Notes: generated from the sequence alone by a model not told the origin. Positions 44,610 to 54,697 are shown, counted from the first letter of the stretch. The stretch: DNA of 64,000 nucleotides from Caballeronia humi (GCF_001544475.1 NZ_FCNW02000005.1:186001-250000), one strand, 5' to 3'. A program made the numbers and translations.

Positions 44610-47600
44610 TCAAACGTGCTCCAACATGTTGCGCGCCATCGCGGAGGCTCGCGAAAAGTCGAGTGCCCTGACGCGGGCGAGGAAAGAGTCGAACCCCGGC
44701 CGCTGCTCCATCGGCGTTTGCGATGACAGCGCTTCCGAAAGCGAAATCGCCTGCAGGTTGGACGATTCCAGCAGATGCAGTATTTCCTGCATGCGCGATT
44801 GCCACTCGCCGGGTTCGATCGAATCGATCGGCTGAGCGAAGGCACGCGTGGGCTCTTCAGTGAAACGCGCGGCAAGCTCGCGAGCACTTTCTTCCAGAAG
44901 TTGTCGCAGATAGGCGAGGTTTTCAGCAACGCTCGCGATGGCGCCGCCATCCAGCAGTTCTCGCTCGAGCCCGCTCGACAGCTTCCAAAGACCGCGCGCG
45001 CCCACCGTTCCCGAAGCGCCCTTGATCGCGTGAAGGATCGACGCGCTGCCCGGTGCATCCTCGGCTTCGACGCGCTCGGCGAGCTGCGTCAGTTGCTGCT
45101 CGCCCTGCGCCAGAAAGCCTGACAGCGCGCTTCGGATCAACTCGACGTTACCGCCGAAGCGCGCGATGATCGAATCGCGCGGCTCGATCAGCGCATCGTC
45201 CGACACCGCGTTCGATGCGACCGGTTCGGCGCGCTCTTGCGGCGAAGCGGCGTGCGCGACCAGCACGGCGACGAGCCGCTCGACGTCGATCGGTTTGCCC
45301 ACGTGATCGTTCATGCCTGCATCGAGGCACGCTTGCCGGTCCGCGTCCGATGCGTTCGCGGTCATCGCGATCACGGGCAGCTTCGCGAATCGATGATCCT
45401 CGCGGATGAGCCGCGTGGCTTCGAGTCCGTCGAGGTCGGGCATCTGGATGTCCATAAGGACGGCATCGAAGGTGGCGCCCGAGTCCAGGACCATCGCGAC
45501 ACCCGCATGCCCGCTCTCCGCGATGCGGACCGACGCGCCTTCCGCGACCAGCAAGCCTTCGGCGACCTGCCGGTTCAGCGCATTGTCCTCGACGACGAGC
45601 AGATTCAGCCCGCCAAGGCGGTTCGAGCGCCGAGTCGCGGCGACAGGCTGAGTGGGACGCTGCACGTTCTCGCCCGCCAGTGCATCGAGGACGGCGGCCT
45701 TGATCTGCTTCGGCGTGACCGGCTTGGTCAGGAATCCGGCGAACGGCGCCGCTTGATGATCCTGCGTTTCGGCGAGGACCTCACGGCCATACGCGGTGAT
45801 CATCATCACGACCGGAGGCGAGCCGTCGCAATGCTGCGTGTTGATGAGCTTGGCGGCATTCAGTCCGTCGAGATCCGGCATGCGCCAGTCCATCAGCACC
45901 ATGTCATAGCGATTTCCCTTGCGCGAATAATCGGCGATCCGCTCGACGGCATCGATACCGCTGTAGTCGATATCGGCTTCCCAGCCGAGCGCGGTAATCG
46001 TACGCCACAGAACTTGCGCGGCGATGCGATTGTCATCGACGATCAGCAGGCGCACCGGACGTTCGACCTCGGCCACAGCGTGATGCACGATAGCCTGATG
46101 CTCGACTTCGGTCCCGAGTTCGACGTCGAACCAGAAACGGCTGCCTTCGCCGAGCCGGCTCTCGACCTTCAGTTCGCTGCCCATCAACTCGATCAGGCGC
46201 TTGCAGATCACGAGCCCGAGTCCCGATCCGCCGAAGCGGCGCGACGTCGAGGCTTCGGCCTGAGTGAAGCCGTCGAAGATGCGGCTCAATTGCTCGTCGC
46301 TGATACCGATACCGCTGTCGCTCACGGAAATGCGCACGGTCACCGCGTGCTCCAGCGCCTCAAGCCGCTTCACGCTAACGACAACCTGACCGTGCGAAGT
46401 GAATTTGAGCGCGTTGCCCGCGAGGTTGATCAGCACCTGTTGCAGACGAAGGCTGTCGCCGGTGGTGATGGCGGGCAGGCGCGGATCGAGGTCGAACAGC
46501 AGTTCGACGTCTTTCGTTCCCTGATTGCCGGCCAGCACGACACCGAGGTCCTGCATCACCGTTTCGAATTCGAACGGATGCGGTTCGAGGTGCAACTTGC
46601 CCGCTTCGATCTTCGAGTAATCGAGGATGTCGTTGAGCAGGCTGAGCAGCGATTTCGCCGCTGTTTCCGCGTTCGTGACGTAGTCGCGCTGACGGCGGTT
46701 CAGGCTCGTCATCTGCGCGAGATGCAGCATGCCGAGCACCGCGTTCATCGGCGTGCGAATTTCGTGGCTCATGTTGGCGAGGAACGTCGATTTCGCCGCG
46801 CTCGCGGTATCGGCGCGTTCCTTGGCCGTGCGCAGGTGCAGTTCCAGATCGTGCTGGTCAGTCACGTCGTGGCTCACGCCAGTTACCGTGACGACGTTGC
46901 CATTGACATCGCGATGCGTGCGGATCGCGTTCTGCACGTAGCGGATACGATCGCCCGGAAGCGCGATCCGGAACGGCGGCAGGTATTCCGCATCGCCTTC
47001 GAGCGCAGCCTGCAGGCGCGCGGCGACCGTATCGCGATCGTCGGCGTGAACGCGTCCCGTCCAGTCGTCCACGTTGAGCGGGCGTCCCAGTTGGGACACG
47101 GCAAGCTCGTAGATCTGGAACATGCGCGCGTTCCATTGCAGCGCGCCCGTCGTTACGTCCAAGGACCAGATGCCGAGTTCCGCCAGATCGGCGGCCAGCA
47201 GCAACTGGTCGCGCGCATCGGCGAGTTCGCGGCGCTCCTGCTTTTGCTGCGAGATATCCGTGATGACGCAGACGAACTGCCGGTCGCCGTCGACGTCCAT
47301 CGACCCGGTCGATACATGTGCGGGGAACGAACTGCCGTCCACGCGCCGTCCAAGGACCTCGCAACTCGCGGTCGCCTTGATGGACGCGCCCACGAACTGC
47401 CTGATGTACTCGTTATAGGTATCGATCGAGCCTGTTGAAACCAGCGTGCGGATATTGCGGCCGACCATGCCTTGCGCCGTCGTCCCGAACACGCTTTCCG
47501 CGGCCCGGTTGAACGAGCGGATCGCGCCCTTGCCATCGACCGTGATGACCGGATTGACCGCCGTGTCGAGAATCGCGCGCGTGGTTTCCAGGCTGGCGGC

Positions 47601-48560
47601 CAGTTCCTGTTCAATTTTCGTGCGCGCGGTGACCTGCCGCACGAGGCGAACGCCGAAGATCGCCAGGACCAGCACCAGCAAGCTCGTGCCGATGGCGTGC
47701 CAGAGCGTGTCGTGCCACCAGGAGGCGAGGATTTCGTCGCGGGACAGCGCGGCGGAAACGAAGAGCGGATAGTCTTCGAGGCTACGGAAGCTGTTGAGCC
47801 GCGTGACGCCATCCTGTGACGACTTCGAGATAAACGAGCCCGAGTCTCCCATCGATTGATGGCTGCGGAAGAGCACCGTATCCGTGACGTTCTTGCCGAT
47901 GAAGCGCTCCTCGAACGGACGGCGCACGACCATGATGCCGCCGTTGGTCACGAAGGCGGTCGCGCCAGCTTCGCCGACATCGAGGCTGTCGTAGAACCGC
48001 GAGAAGAAATCGATGTCCAGGGTCGCGAGCGCGACGCCCGCGAATTCGCCGCCCGGCCCGTCGAGCCGGCGCGACACGGGAAGCACCCATTTTCCGGTCG
48101 ACCGGCTGCGCACTGGCAGGCCGATGTGCACGCTTTTGTCCACATGCGTGCGATGAAAGATGAAGTACTCGCGATCCGCGTTATTGAGCTTCGGGTTCAG
48201 TTCCGCTTGCGAGTTGACAATCCAGTCGCCGTCGCTGTCGTAGATGAAAAGGCCGTTGAGCTGCGGCAACTCCTTGACGCGCGAGACCATCGAACGATGG
48301 AGCCGGTCGAGCGCGGCCGGGCTCGTCCCATCCTGCTCGACCCGCTCGACGATGCCGATCAGCGTCGTATCCGCTTCCTTGATCGTGTCGTTCGCGTGCT
48401 GCGCCATCGCGCGCGCGAGATTCGCGGTCGCGGACGTCATTTCGGCCAGTTGCACGCGGCGCGATGCGAGGCTGCGCCAGGCGTCCATCGCGAACAGCAC
48501 GAGACACACGAAGACGATAAACGCGCCTATGCGGAAGGTAAGAGACTGGCGAATCGACAA
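44610..48560 (-). CDS. Large hybrid sensor histidine kinase (Cache, PAS, REC, REC, HPt)
   Basis: About 1316 residues from a TTG at 48560, with AGGAG eight bases upstream; GTG at 48566 is the alternative. Order: TM near 9-25, periplasmic dCache-like sensor to about 283 (FIYDSDGDWIVNSQ), TM near 285-304, two PAS domains (about 328-438 and 453-568), HisKA with His599 (MSHEIRTPMNAVLG), HATPase to about 816, receivers with Asp891 (LMDWRMPDLDG) and Asp1037 (LMDIQMPDLDG), and HPt with His1177 (LHAIKGASGTVG). A complete phosphorelay is encoded in one protein. It is just upstream of, and coupled to, the diguanylate cyclase, so it likely controls cyclic-di-GMP output. Confidence 0.9.
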   Translation of the reverse strand: MSIRQSLTFRIGAFIVFVCLVLFAMDAWRSLASRRVQLAEMTSATANLARAMAQHANDTIKEADTTLIGIVERVEQDGTSPAALDRLHRSMVSRVKELPQLNGLFIYDSDGDWIVNSQAELNPKLNNADREYFIFHRTHVDKSVHIGLPVRSRSTGKWVLPVSRRLDGPGGEFAGVALATLDIDFFSRFYDSLDVGEAGATAFVTNGGIMVVRRPFEERFIGKNVTDTVLFRSHQSMGDSGSFISKSSQDGVTRLNSFRSLEDYPLFVSAALSRDEILASWWHDTLWHAIGTSLLVLVLAIFGVRLVRQVTARTKIEQELAASLETTRAILDTAVNPVITVDGKGAIRSFNRAAESVFGTTAQGMVGRNIRTLVSTGSIDTYNEYIRQFVGASIKATASCEVLGRRVDGSSFPAHVSTGSMDVDGDRQFVCVITDISQQKQERRELADARDQLLLAADLAELGIWSLDVTTGALQWNARMFQIYELAVSQLGRPLNVDDWTGRVHADDRDTVAARLQAALEGDAEYLPPFRIALPGDRIRYVQNAIRTHRDVNGNVVTVTGVSHDVTDQHDLELHLRTAKERADTASAAKSTFLANMSHEIRTPMNAVLGMLHLAQMTSLNRRQRDYVTNAETAAKSLLSLLNDILDYSKIEAGKLHLEPHPFEFETVMQDLGVVLAGNQGTKDVELLFDLDPRLPAITTGDSLRLQQVLINLAGNALKFTSHGQVVVSVKRLEALEHAVTVRISVSDSGIGISDEQLSRIFDGFTQAEASTSRRFGGSGLGLVICKRLIELMGSELKVESRLGEGSRFWFDVELGTEVEHQAIVHHAVAEVERPVRLLIVDDNRIAAQVLWRTITALGWEADIDYSGIDAVERIADYSRKGNRYDMVLMDWRMPDLDGLNAAKLINTQHCDGSPPVVMMITAYGREVLAETQDHQAAPFAGFLTKPVTPKQIKAAVLDALAGENVQRPTQPVAATRRSNRLGGLNLLVVEDNALNRQVAEGLLVAEGASVRIAESGHAGVAMVLDSGATFDAVLMDIQMPDLDGLEATRLIREDHRFAKLPVIAMTANASDADRQACLDAGMNDHVGKPIDVERLVAVLVAHAASPQERAEPVASNAVSDDALIEPRDSIIARFGGNVELIRSALSGFLAQGEQQLTQLAERVEAEDAPGSASILHAIKGASGTVGARGLWKLSSGLERELLDGGAIASVAENLAYLRQLLEESARELAARFTEEPTRAFAQPIDSIEPGEWQSRMQEILHLLESSNLQAISLSEALSSQTPMEQRPGFDSFLARVRALDFSRASAMARNMLEHV

Positions 48561-48776
48561 GTACACCTCTCCTGCGGTTGGTTCTGGCGCCGTCGGCTCC
48601 CTGCGGCTCGACGTTCGACTTTTCGATCGACGTAATTCTTTCCGAATCCACGTCGAGGCGCTTCTGCGCACTCGTGAAGGATAACGATCGTTGCGTCCAG
48701 CCGATCTGCCGAACAGGAGGGCATATTCCTTTCAGCTTGACCGTTCGACCCGCCGGCCGGAGCGCGAAAACGCGTT

Positions 48777-49751
48777 CTAGTACGTAATCGTCGCGATGAT
48801 CGTGTCGACGTAGGTGCCGGCGCTCGGCGTCGTCTGCGGCAGGACGCGCGCGTAGACGGTGAACGACTGGCTCGTGCCGGTGCCTTCGCCTGCCGCGGTG
48901 CTCGTGCCGCTGGTGCCGTCGCCCCACGCGATCGTTCCGGCCGCGTTCCGGTACAACTGGTAGCGAATTTGCTCGTTCCCGCCGGACTTGGTCATGCGCC
49001 GGTCCGCGACCGTCGCCCCGCTGCCGGTGCCGGGAGACAGGGCGATCGAATACGCGTCGTCGTTCGTGCAGGCCACGGTGAGCGTGCCGGTGGCCGTGAG
49101 CGTCGTGCTCAGCACGCCCGCCGTCCCGAAGTTGATGTTGGTCGCGGAGATCGTGCAGTCGTTGATCACCGATGCGTTGACGGTGAAAGGCAGCGCGAGC
49201 GCAGGCGTGGACATGGTCGCGCACGATGGCGCGGCGATGACGTATTGCTGGTAATCCAGTTCCGCCTGCGCGGTGCCTGCAAAAGTCGATGTGTACGTGC
49301 CCGCAACCAGGTCCGGCTGCGACGCGGGCACGCGGCCGTACACGGTCAGCGTGGCGCTCCCTGAAGCAGTGCCGCCGCTGGAGGTCAGCGGGATATTGAC
49401 CGCGACCGGGCTGTAGCTTGTCGTGCGGCGCGACCCCCATACGACGCCACCGGCCGAATCCGCGTACAGGTTGTACTGGAGTTGCGACGTGCCGTTCAGC
49501 GCTGTTCGCGGAGCATAGGTCGTGCCGCCGCTGCCGACGCCGAGGTTCACGCAGGCGCGCACCGGCAGCGCGAGCGGAAAGCCGCTGCAGCGGATCGTGA
49601 TCGTCGAGGATGCGCCGGTCGACGTGCCGGATACCGGGCTGATCGTCCCGAAATTCAGGTTCGACGGGCTGCCCGTGCAGCTTTGCGCGTGCCCATTGAT
49701 GGACCAAAGCGCGGCCAGCACGACGAAAAGCACGAACATGCACCGTTTCAT
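48777..49751 (-). CDS. Csu-type pilus tip protein with two SCPU domains
   Basis: 324 residues. A signal peptide ends near GHAQSCTG. Two spore-coat-U (SCPU) repeats follow (about 24-170 and 180-324), each ending in the TLTVYGRVPASQ or SFTVYARVLPQT pattern, with GTYVDTIIATITY at the C-terminus. In Csu-like systems the distal subunit has this double form and carries the adhesive tip. It overlaps the usher stop by four bases, so it is the last gene of the pilus operon. Confidence 0.85.
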   Translation of the reverse strand: MKRCMFVLFVVLAALWSINGHAQSCTGSPSNLNFGTISPVSGTSTGASSTITIRCSGFPLALPVRACVNLGVGSGGTTYAPRTALNGTSQLQYNLYADSAGGVVWGSRRTTSYSPVAVNIPLTSSGGTASGSATLTVYGRVPASQPDLVAGTYTSTFAGTAQAELDYQQYVIAAPSCATMSTPALALPFTVNASVINDCTISATNINFGTAGVLSTTLTATGTLTVACTNDDAYSIALSPGTGSGATVADRRMTKSGGNEQIRYQLYRNAAGTIAWGDGTSGTSTAAGEGTGTSQSFTVYARVLPQTTPSAGTYVDTIIATITY

Positions 49752-52291
49752 CGGGCCTCCGGTTTGCAGGTCAAGGGCCCGATCGTCGGCAGCGTGTTGC
49801 GCTTGGCCGCGAACGGCACCACGATTTCGCAGGACGTATCGGGCAGCGTCGCCTGGAGCGTGTTGGCGTCGCGCAAGTCATCGACGAATGCGAGTCCGTC
49901 ATAGCCGACCACGTAGCGCTTGCCGGTTCCCTGATGCGCGAGCACCGTTCCCGGCGGCAGCGGCTTGCCGGCAGGATCGACCAGCAGCAACTGCGCGCCC
50001 GAGAAACCATGCAGCGGGAAACGCGCCAGCACGCCGGCGCGGGACTGTGGCGCGAGATTGAGCTGCGTCGTGGCCACGGTGGTATCGGCGGGCAGGCCGA
50101 GCGGATCGATCGCCAGGTGATTCGGCTCGTAGGCGATGAGATCGGGCACCAGCAGGTGACCCGCGCCGTTCGTCTCGCCAATGACGCGGTTCTCGTGCAG
50201 CACCGGCACGTTTGGCACGCCATCGGTCGAGATCAGCGCGAAGGCGTCGTCGATGCGGCGGCCGGCCAGCACGTCGCCAGCCATCACCACGAAGGAGCCC
50301 GACGCGTCCAGCTCGCCGTACACGCGCGACTGGACGTTGGCTACGGTCGCGAGCAGGTCGCCGTACTTGCCGCGATAGCCGCCCTGCGCGAGCGATTGCT
50401 GCACGTCGTTCTGCCGCGACGTCTGGACTTGCCAGCCGAAGCCGCCGCCGTAATCGGCGGTTTTCGTGACGGCGGCACCGAAGAGCGGTTTGCCGTGATC
50501 GGAACCGACATCGACGCTCGCGTTAATCTCGCCGCCGAGCGGGAAGCTCAGCGCGACAAACAGACCGGTGTTTTTCGTGTCGCCGAAGTCGTGGTAGACA
50601 CTCGCCGACAGGGACATGCTGCGGGGCAACGTCACGGTATAGGCGAGCGAGCCGATCTTCGAGTTGCCGTAGTACGGATCGTTCAGGCCGACCCAGCTTG
50701 CGCTCGCGGTGCTCGACAAATCGAAGACGCGGAACGGCGCGGCCACCGTCGCACGATAGGTCGTTCGCGGCACCGGCGTGCCCTCGGCGGAGGCGAGGTC
50801 GCTGTAATGGGGCGACGCCTTCTGCGCCTGGAGATCGATCGACACGTCAGGCAAGCGCCACTGCCAGCCGGCCGCCACTTGCACGCCGCTGCCGCCGGGT
50901 GTCGGGGTGGCGCCGGTCGGGTTGCCGTTATTGACGATGCCTGTGTTCACACCGATCGGCACGAAACCGCCGCCGACGAACCCGCTCCCGTAGTAATTCG
51001 GCGGCGGCGCAGTGTTCCCGCCGTTGCCCGCGCTGCCCGCGACGGAAAAGTTGAACACGCCCGCGCGCCCGACTTCCACCAGTACGCCCATGCCGCCGTT
51101 ATAGACGCCGCGAGTCGCCTCGCCGTGCGCTTCGAGCGTCAGATGATCGGTGATCCCCCGGCGCAGCGACGCCGATAGAGACGGTTCGCCCGCGTAGTCG
51201 AAGGAATTCAGCGCGTAGTTGCGCCGCACGAAGCCCGCTTCGACCGAAAAGTCGGTCAGACCCGGCGACAGCAGGCGCGAATCGATGTAGAGCGACACGG
51301 TTGTCATCACGCTGCGGCCGAGCACGTCGCGCGTGACGATCACCGCTTCGCCCGCGCCGTTGATCGTCGGCACGGCGTTGATCACGAACGGCCCGGACGG
51401 CGCCGCACCGCTGAACTGCCGCACGTTGTTCACGTAGAGGTCCACGGCGCTCGGCACCGCCGCCGAACCCGCGAGCGTCGGCACTGGATAGGTGATCAGG
51501 TCGGGCCGCAGCCCGAAGTCGCGCGAGACTTGCGCGCCGCCCATGCGCACCGGCCGCGTCCAGGCGAGCGATGAAGAGATGGTGTCGCCGACGCGCGTCG
51601 TCACCATCGAATCGGGATCGGAATGGCTCCACGAGGTGTCGAGCCGCACGTAGCGATGCTGGTTCGTGTACCAGTAGGCGGTGCCCGTGTTGTCGAGAAT
51701 GCCGCCGGGATAGAAGAAGCGTTGCTCGCTGTAGAGGCCGTACTGGGTCGGCGAGTTGGTCTGCACGCTTGCTTCATAGTTGAAGACGAGGCCCGTGCCG
51801 CTCGCCGAAACAGGCGGCCGTGGCGACGCATTGCGCAACGCCGCTGGCACCCGCCGCTCGTCGGTCACTTGCAAGTCGATCCGCTGGCGTTCCGGACGAA
51901 ACGTGTAGCGCAGTCCCGGGATCAGGCCGAGCGCGACGCGGCCGTTGGCATCGGCGCTCAGGTCGTCGGTGCGGATACCGAGGTCGCGCAACTCGCCCGG
52001 CGTCGTGTAGATCATCTGGTCGGTCGCGAAGAATTGCGCGATTTGCTGCGTCGACGCGCCGTTGATCGTGACTTCGAGATACAGCTCGCCGCGAGCGGGC
52101 GCAGTGGCGGGGATCGGCGCGGAAGGCGGGATCGCGAGCGACGGCGGCGTCACTTGCGCGAGCAACTGCGCGTCGAGCGCGGCGTGCTGTTCAGCCTCTT
52201 GCGCATGCGCCGCTCCGGCCGCCAGTGCGCAGACGGTCCAGGTCCAGCACAGCGCGCCAGGGGAGGAGGGACGCGGCGAGCGCCTCCGCAC
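49748..52291 (-). CDS. Fimbrial outer-membrane usher (Csu-like)
   Basis: 847 residues from a GTG. A signal peptide ends at AHAQEAEQH. The sequence is an usher: N-terminal domain (ELYLEVTINGASTQQIAQFF), a 24-strand barrel with plug, and two C-terminal domains (LLVPDLIAYEPNHLAIDPLG and GKRYVVGYDGLAFVDD). It accepts chaperone-subunit complexes in the periplasm and assembles the pilus on the surface. It is within the operon between chaperone and tip protein, spaced 3 bases from the chaperone stop. Confidence 0.92.
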   Translation of the reverse strand: MRRRSPRPSSPGALCWTWTVCALAAGAAHAQEAEQHAALDAQLLAQVTPPSLAIPPSAPIPATAPARGELYLEVTINGASTQQIAQFFATDQMIYTTPGELRDLGIRTDDLSADANGRVALGLIPGLRYTFRPERQRIDLQVTDERRVPAALRNASPRPPVSASGTGLVFNYEASVQTNSPTQYGLYSEQRFFYPGGILDNTGTAYWYTNQHRYVRLDTSWSHSDPDSMVTTRVGDTISSSLAWTRPVRMGGAQVSRDFGLRPDLITYPVPTLAGSAAVPSAVDLYVNNVRQFSGAAPSGPFVINAVPTINGAGEAVIVTRDVLGRSVMTTVSLYIDSRLLSPGLTDFSVEAGFVRRNYALNSFDYAGEPSLSASLRRGITDHLTLEAHGEATRGVYNGGMGVLVEVGRAGVFNFSVAGSAGNGGNTAPPPNYYGSGFVGGGFVPIGVNTGIVNNGNPTGATPTPGGSGVQVAAGWQWRLPDVSIDLQAQKASPHYSDLASAEGTPVPRTTYRATVAAPFRVFDLSSTASASWVGLNDPYYGNSKIGSLAYTVTLPRSMSLSASVYHDFGDTKNTGLFVALSFPLGGEINASVDVGSDHGKPLFGAAVTKTADYGGGFGWQVQTSRQNDVQQSLAQGGYRGKYGDLLATVANVQSRVYGELDASGSFVVMAGDVLAGRRIDDAFALISTDGVPNVPVLHENRVIGETNGAGHLLVPDLIAYEPNHLAIDPLGLPADTTVATTQLNLAPQSRAGVLARFPLHGFSGAQLLLVDPAGKPLPPGTVLAHQGTGKRYVVGYDGLAFVDDLRDANTLQATLPDTSCEIVVPFAAKRNTLPTIGPLTCKPEAR

Positions 52292-52294
52292 GGG

Positions 52295-53122
52295 TCAACG
52301 CGCGGGTACAGCCGACACCGCTGCCCCGCTGGCCGGCTCGACGGCGATCCGGGTCGTGAATGCCTCGCCGTTGACGACGGCGTGCAAGGTCGCCGACGCC
52401 GCGCCCGCAGGCGCACCCGCGATCGGCCAGCGTCGCGTGGCGTGTGGCAGGGCGTAGCCGAGGAGGCCTGACGAGACTTGCGTCGATTGACCATTCGGCC
52501 ATTCGAGCCGGACCTGGCTCAGTTGGGCGTGACCCGTCGCGTGGTTCGCGGCGCGCAGCATCAGCGCTGCGCCCGACGCGGCCGAAGCGGGCGGCGCAGC
52601 GTGCTCGAGCGCGAAATCGACGACCGGCGGCTTGCCCTCGGGCGCGCCGACGAACACCGGTACGGAATAGCGCAACTGGACGCGCACGCCCGTGGTCTGC
52701 GCGGTCTGGTCGTTCGGAATTTCGTCGATCAGCAGGCGATACGTCTCTTCCTCGGTCACCGGCGTATTGCCGACGCGCAGAATGCGCACCGTCTGATCGG
52801 CACCGGGCGCGATCTGCACGATCGGTGGACTGGCGACTACCCGGTCGCTGCGCTCGAGGTGGTCTTCGTCGAGCGCCTGGGACCAGCCGAACACGCGGAC
52901 TTGCGCGTTGATCGGCGTCGTGCCGTCGTTGTGCAGGGTCAGCGCGGCCGCGGGGCGATCGGCGGAGAGATCGAGACGAATCGGGGAGACTTGCAGGGCG
53001 GCGGCGTCAGCGAATTGCGCAGGCACGAACGCAATCAGCCCCGCGCCGAGCAAGACAGCGGCGCGAGGTAAAAGCCGGCCGGCGAGCCGTTGAATGGCCC
53101 GTTGGAACTGCGCACGCCGCAT
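52295..53122 (-). CDS. Periplasmic pilus chaperone (PapD-like, Csu type)
   Basis: 275 residues. A signal peptide ends at FADAAALQ. The immunoglobulin-like domain 1 contains LQVSPIRLDLSADRPAAALT and ETYRLLIDEIPN; domain 2 is shorter and Ala-rich. It stabilises pilus subunits by donating a strand before delivery to the usher. It overlaps the SCPU subunit stop by one base and is in the conserved order subunit-chaperone-usher-tip. Confidence 0.88.
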   Translation of the reverse strand: MRRAQFQRAIQRLAGRLLPRAAVLLGAGLIAFVPAQFADAAALQVSPIRLDLSADRPAAALTLHNDGTTPINAQVRVFGWSQALDEDHLERSDRVVASPPIVQIAPGADQTVRILRVGNTPVTEEETYRLLIDEIPNDQTAQTTGVRVQLRYSVPVFVGAPEGKPPVVDFALEHAAPPASAASGAALMLRAANHATGHAQLSQVRLEWPNGQSTQVSSGLLGYALPHATRRWPIAGAPAGAASATLHAVVNGEAFTTRIAVEPASGAAVSAVPAR

Positions 53123-53631
53123 CAGAACGTGACAGTCGCGGTGACAGTCGACGAGTAGGTGCCGGCGGCGGGGGTGTTCTGCGGCGCGACGCGGCCGTAG
53201 ACGGTCAGGGTCTGCGCGGCGCCCGTGCCCGTGCCGGATTGTGTGTCGGTGCCGACCGTCTGACCCCAGATGAGCGAGCGCGCCGCGTCACGGTAGAGCT
53301 GATAGGCGACTGTCGGCGCCGGCGTGCCAGTGCCGCCGAGGAGGCGGTTGGCAACCGTCGAACCGCCGGTCGAGCCAGCGTCGAGACCGACGTTGTAGGG
53401 CGCGCCATTGGTGCAGGTGACCGAGAGCGTGGTCGTTTGATCGATGTTCGTCGCGATGACGCCGGAATTACCGAAGTTCAACGTGTTCGCGGCAATCTGG
53501 CAGTCGTTTTGCAGCGTCAGCGTGACGCTGAACGTAGTGGTGCGGGTAGCGGCCAATGCGCCGAACGGCAACAACGGCGCGGCTGCCAGGGCGAACGACA
53601 ACAACGAAACGGGAATGGAACGACGACGCAT
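53122..53631 (-). CDS. Pilus major subunit, single SCPU domain
   Basis: 169 residues. Signal peptide to GALAATRTT. A single SCPU domain follows with paired Cys (LQNDCQIAANTLNFG and VTCTNG), and ends QTLTVYGRVAPQ then TVTATVTF. This is the usual major pilin of Csu-like archaic chaperone-usher pili, which mediate biofilm formation and abiotic attachment. It is the second gene of the operon on the minus strand. Confidence 0.88.
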   Translation of the reverse strand: MRRRSIPVSLLSFALAAAPLLPFGALAATRTTTFSVTLTLQNDCQIAANTLNFGNSGVIATNIDQTTTLSVTCTNGAPYNVGLDAGSTGGSTVANRLLGGTGTPAPTVAYQLYRDAARSLIWGQTVGTDTQSGTGTGAAQTLTVYGRVAPQNTPAAGTYSSTVTATVTF

Positions 53632-53776
53632 CTCTCAACCTCACTCGTGGACCCTTTGCGCTGAAGTCGCGCGTTTTTTGGGCAGGCGAGCGAAATTATG
53701 TCGATTCCTCGTACCAGAACGGTAACGGTTTGTAACTTGTGTACGTCATGACACAGACAAAGGATAGACGCTTGAT

Positions 53777-54085
53777 TCAAAAAGCAATTTCTATGTATTT
53801 TTCACCGCTGGCAGGCGTCGTGTTATCGGTCGAAATGACCGACGTTGCAAACGGCTTGTCCGTGAGGACGCTGTACTGGCCGCCCGCGATGCATGCCACG
53901 GTGGTGCGACGGTCGTCCGTATTCATGGTGCAGCGATCGAGGACGGTCAGCGACACGCGGACTTCCCCTACTTGCGTGCCGGCGCGTGCCGACGGTATGC
54001 CGATCAGCAGAAGAGCGGCCAGGGTGGCAAGCGTGGCGACGGCTGGTTTGATGACCGATTGTTGTTTTGACAGCGGGCGGTTCAT
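53777..54085 (-). CDS. Small secreted protein at the head of the pilus operon
   Basis: 102 residues. Signal peptide ends at SARAGTQVG. The mature part of 65 residues resembles half an SCPU domain: VGEVRVSLTVLDRCTMN, one later Cys in VACIAGGQYS, ending EKYIEIAF. The full beta-sandwich would need a longer chain, so it may be a shortened pilin or accessory subunit. It is 145 bases upstream of the pilin gene in the same direction. No clear ribosome site, but orientation and signal peptide support it. Confidence 0.65.
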   Translation of the reverse strand: MNRPLSKQQSVIKPAVATLATLAALLLIGIPSARAGTQVGEVRVSLTVLDRCTMNTDDRRTTVACIAGGQYSVLTDKPFATSVISTDNTTPASGEKYIEIAF

Positions 54086-54331
54086 ATTGGAGAGGAGACG
54101 AAGTTGGAGCGTTGCGGTCGCCGAGGAAACGGCCGCGGGCGAAACAATGGCTCACCTGATTCAGTTAACGGCAACGTCGATTGCGACTTGAATGCCGGGC
54201 TTCTGGTACCGGAGCGCTGCGCGCTCAATACACTGCGCGGCGTCGGAAGCTTGAGACCTTGCCGCTGGTGCAAGGCCTACTTCCTCAAGGATACCGACGC
54301 CGCTTTTTCGCCGCGACAACGCAATCGAACA

Positions 54332-54697
54332 TTACTTAGTGACGAATTTGTAATGCCCTTGCGTTCGGTGGCCGTCATCGGCAACGGCCACCCACGCAAC
54401 GGTGTATGCGCCCGGAGCGAGACTGGTCAGTGCCACTTTCATCGCCTTCTTGTTGCCCGCGTCCACTGCCGATTTGCCACTGGTCACTGACTTCCCCTGC
54501 GCGTCCGTTACCGTGATCGAACTGAAGGCAGGCTCGAGCGCGTCGTCGAATTCGATCGATACCTCGTGCGGCGCCGGCGAGACGGTCGCGCCCGCCTCGG
54601 GCGATTGATGCGTCGGATAAGCGTGCGCGCAAGCAAGTTGCGCGAGCACGAGGGCTGAAGCGGCAACGAGGCCGCGCATGAGAGTGGTCGTGTTCAT
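54332..54697 (-). CDS. copC: CopC copper-binding periplasmic protein
   Basis: 121 residues. A signal peptide ends at residue 24, so His25 would be the first mature residue (HAYPTHQSPEAGATVS), as required of the Cu(II) site of CopC. The second site piece is DDGHRTQGHYKF near the C-terminus, with Asp and His. It binds copper in the periplasm for resistance or loading. Its start overlaps the stop of the upstream gene by ATGA, so it is coupled to it. No CopD gene is in the window. Confidence 0.9.
   Translation of the reverse strand: MNTTTLMRGLVAASALVLAQLACAHAYPTHQSPEAGATVSPAPHEVSIEFDDALEPAFSSITVTDAQGKSVTSGKSAVDAGNKKAMKVALTSLAPGAYTVAWVAVADDGHRTQGHYKFVTK

Noticed and set aside
45237..47438. 733-codon frame antisense to the hybrid kinase
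   Set aside because: Shadow of a well-supported kinase; Arg/Asp/His-rich and without family features.
48561..48671. Longer N-terminus for the hybrid kinase
   Set aside because: The extra 37 residues are basic and unlike a kinase start; AGGAG is correctly spaced for the TTG or near the GTG downstream.
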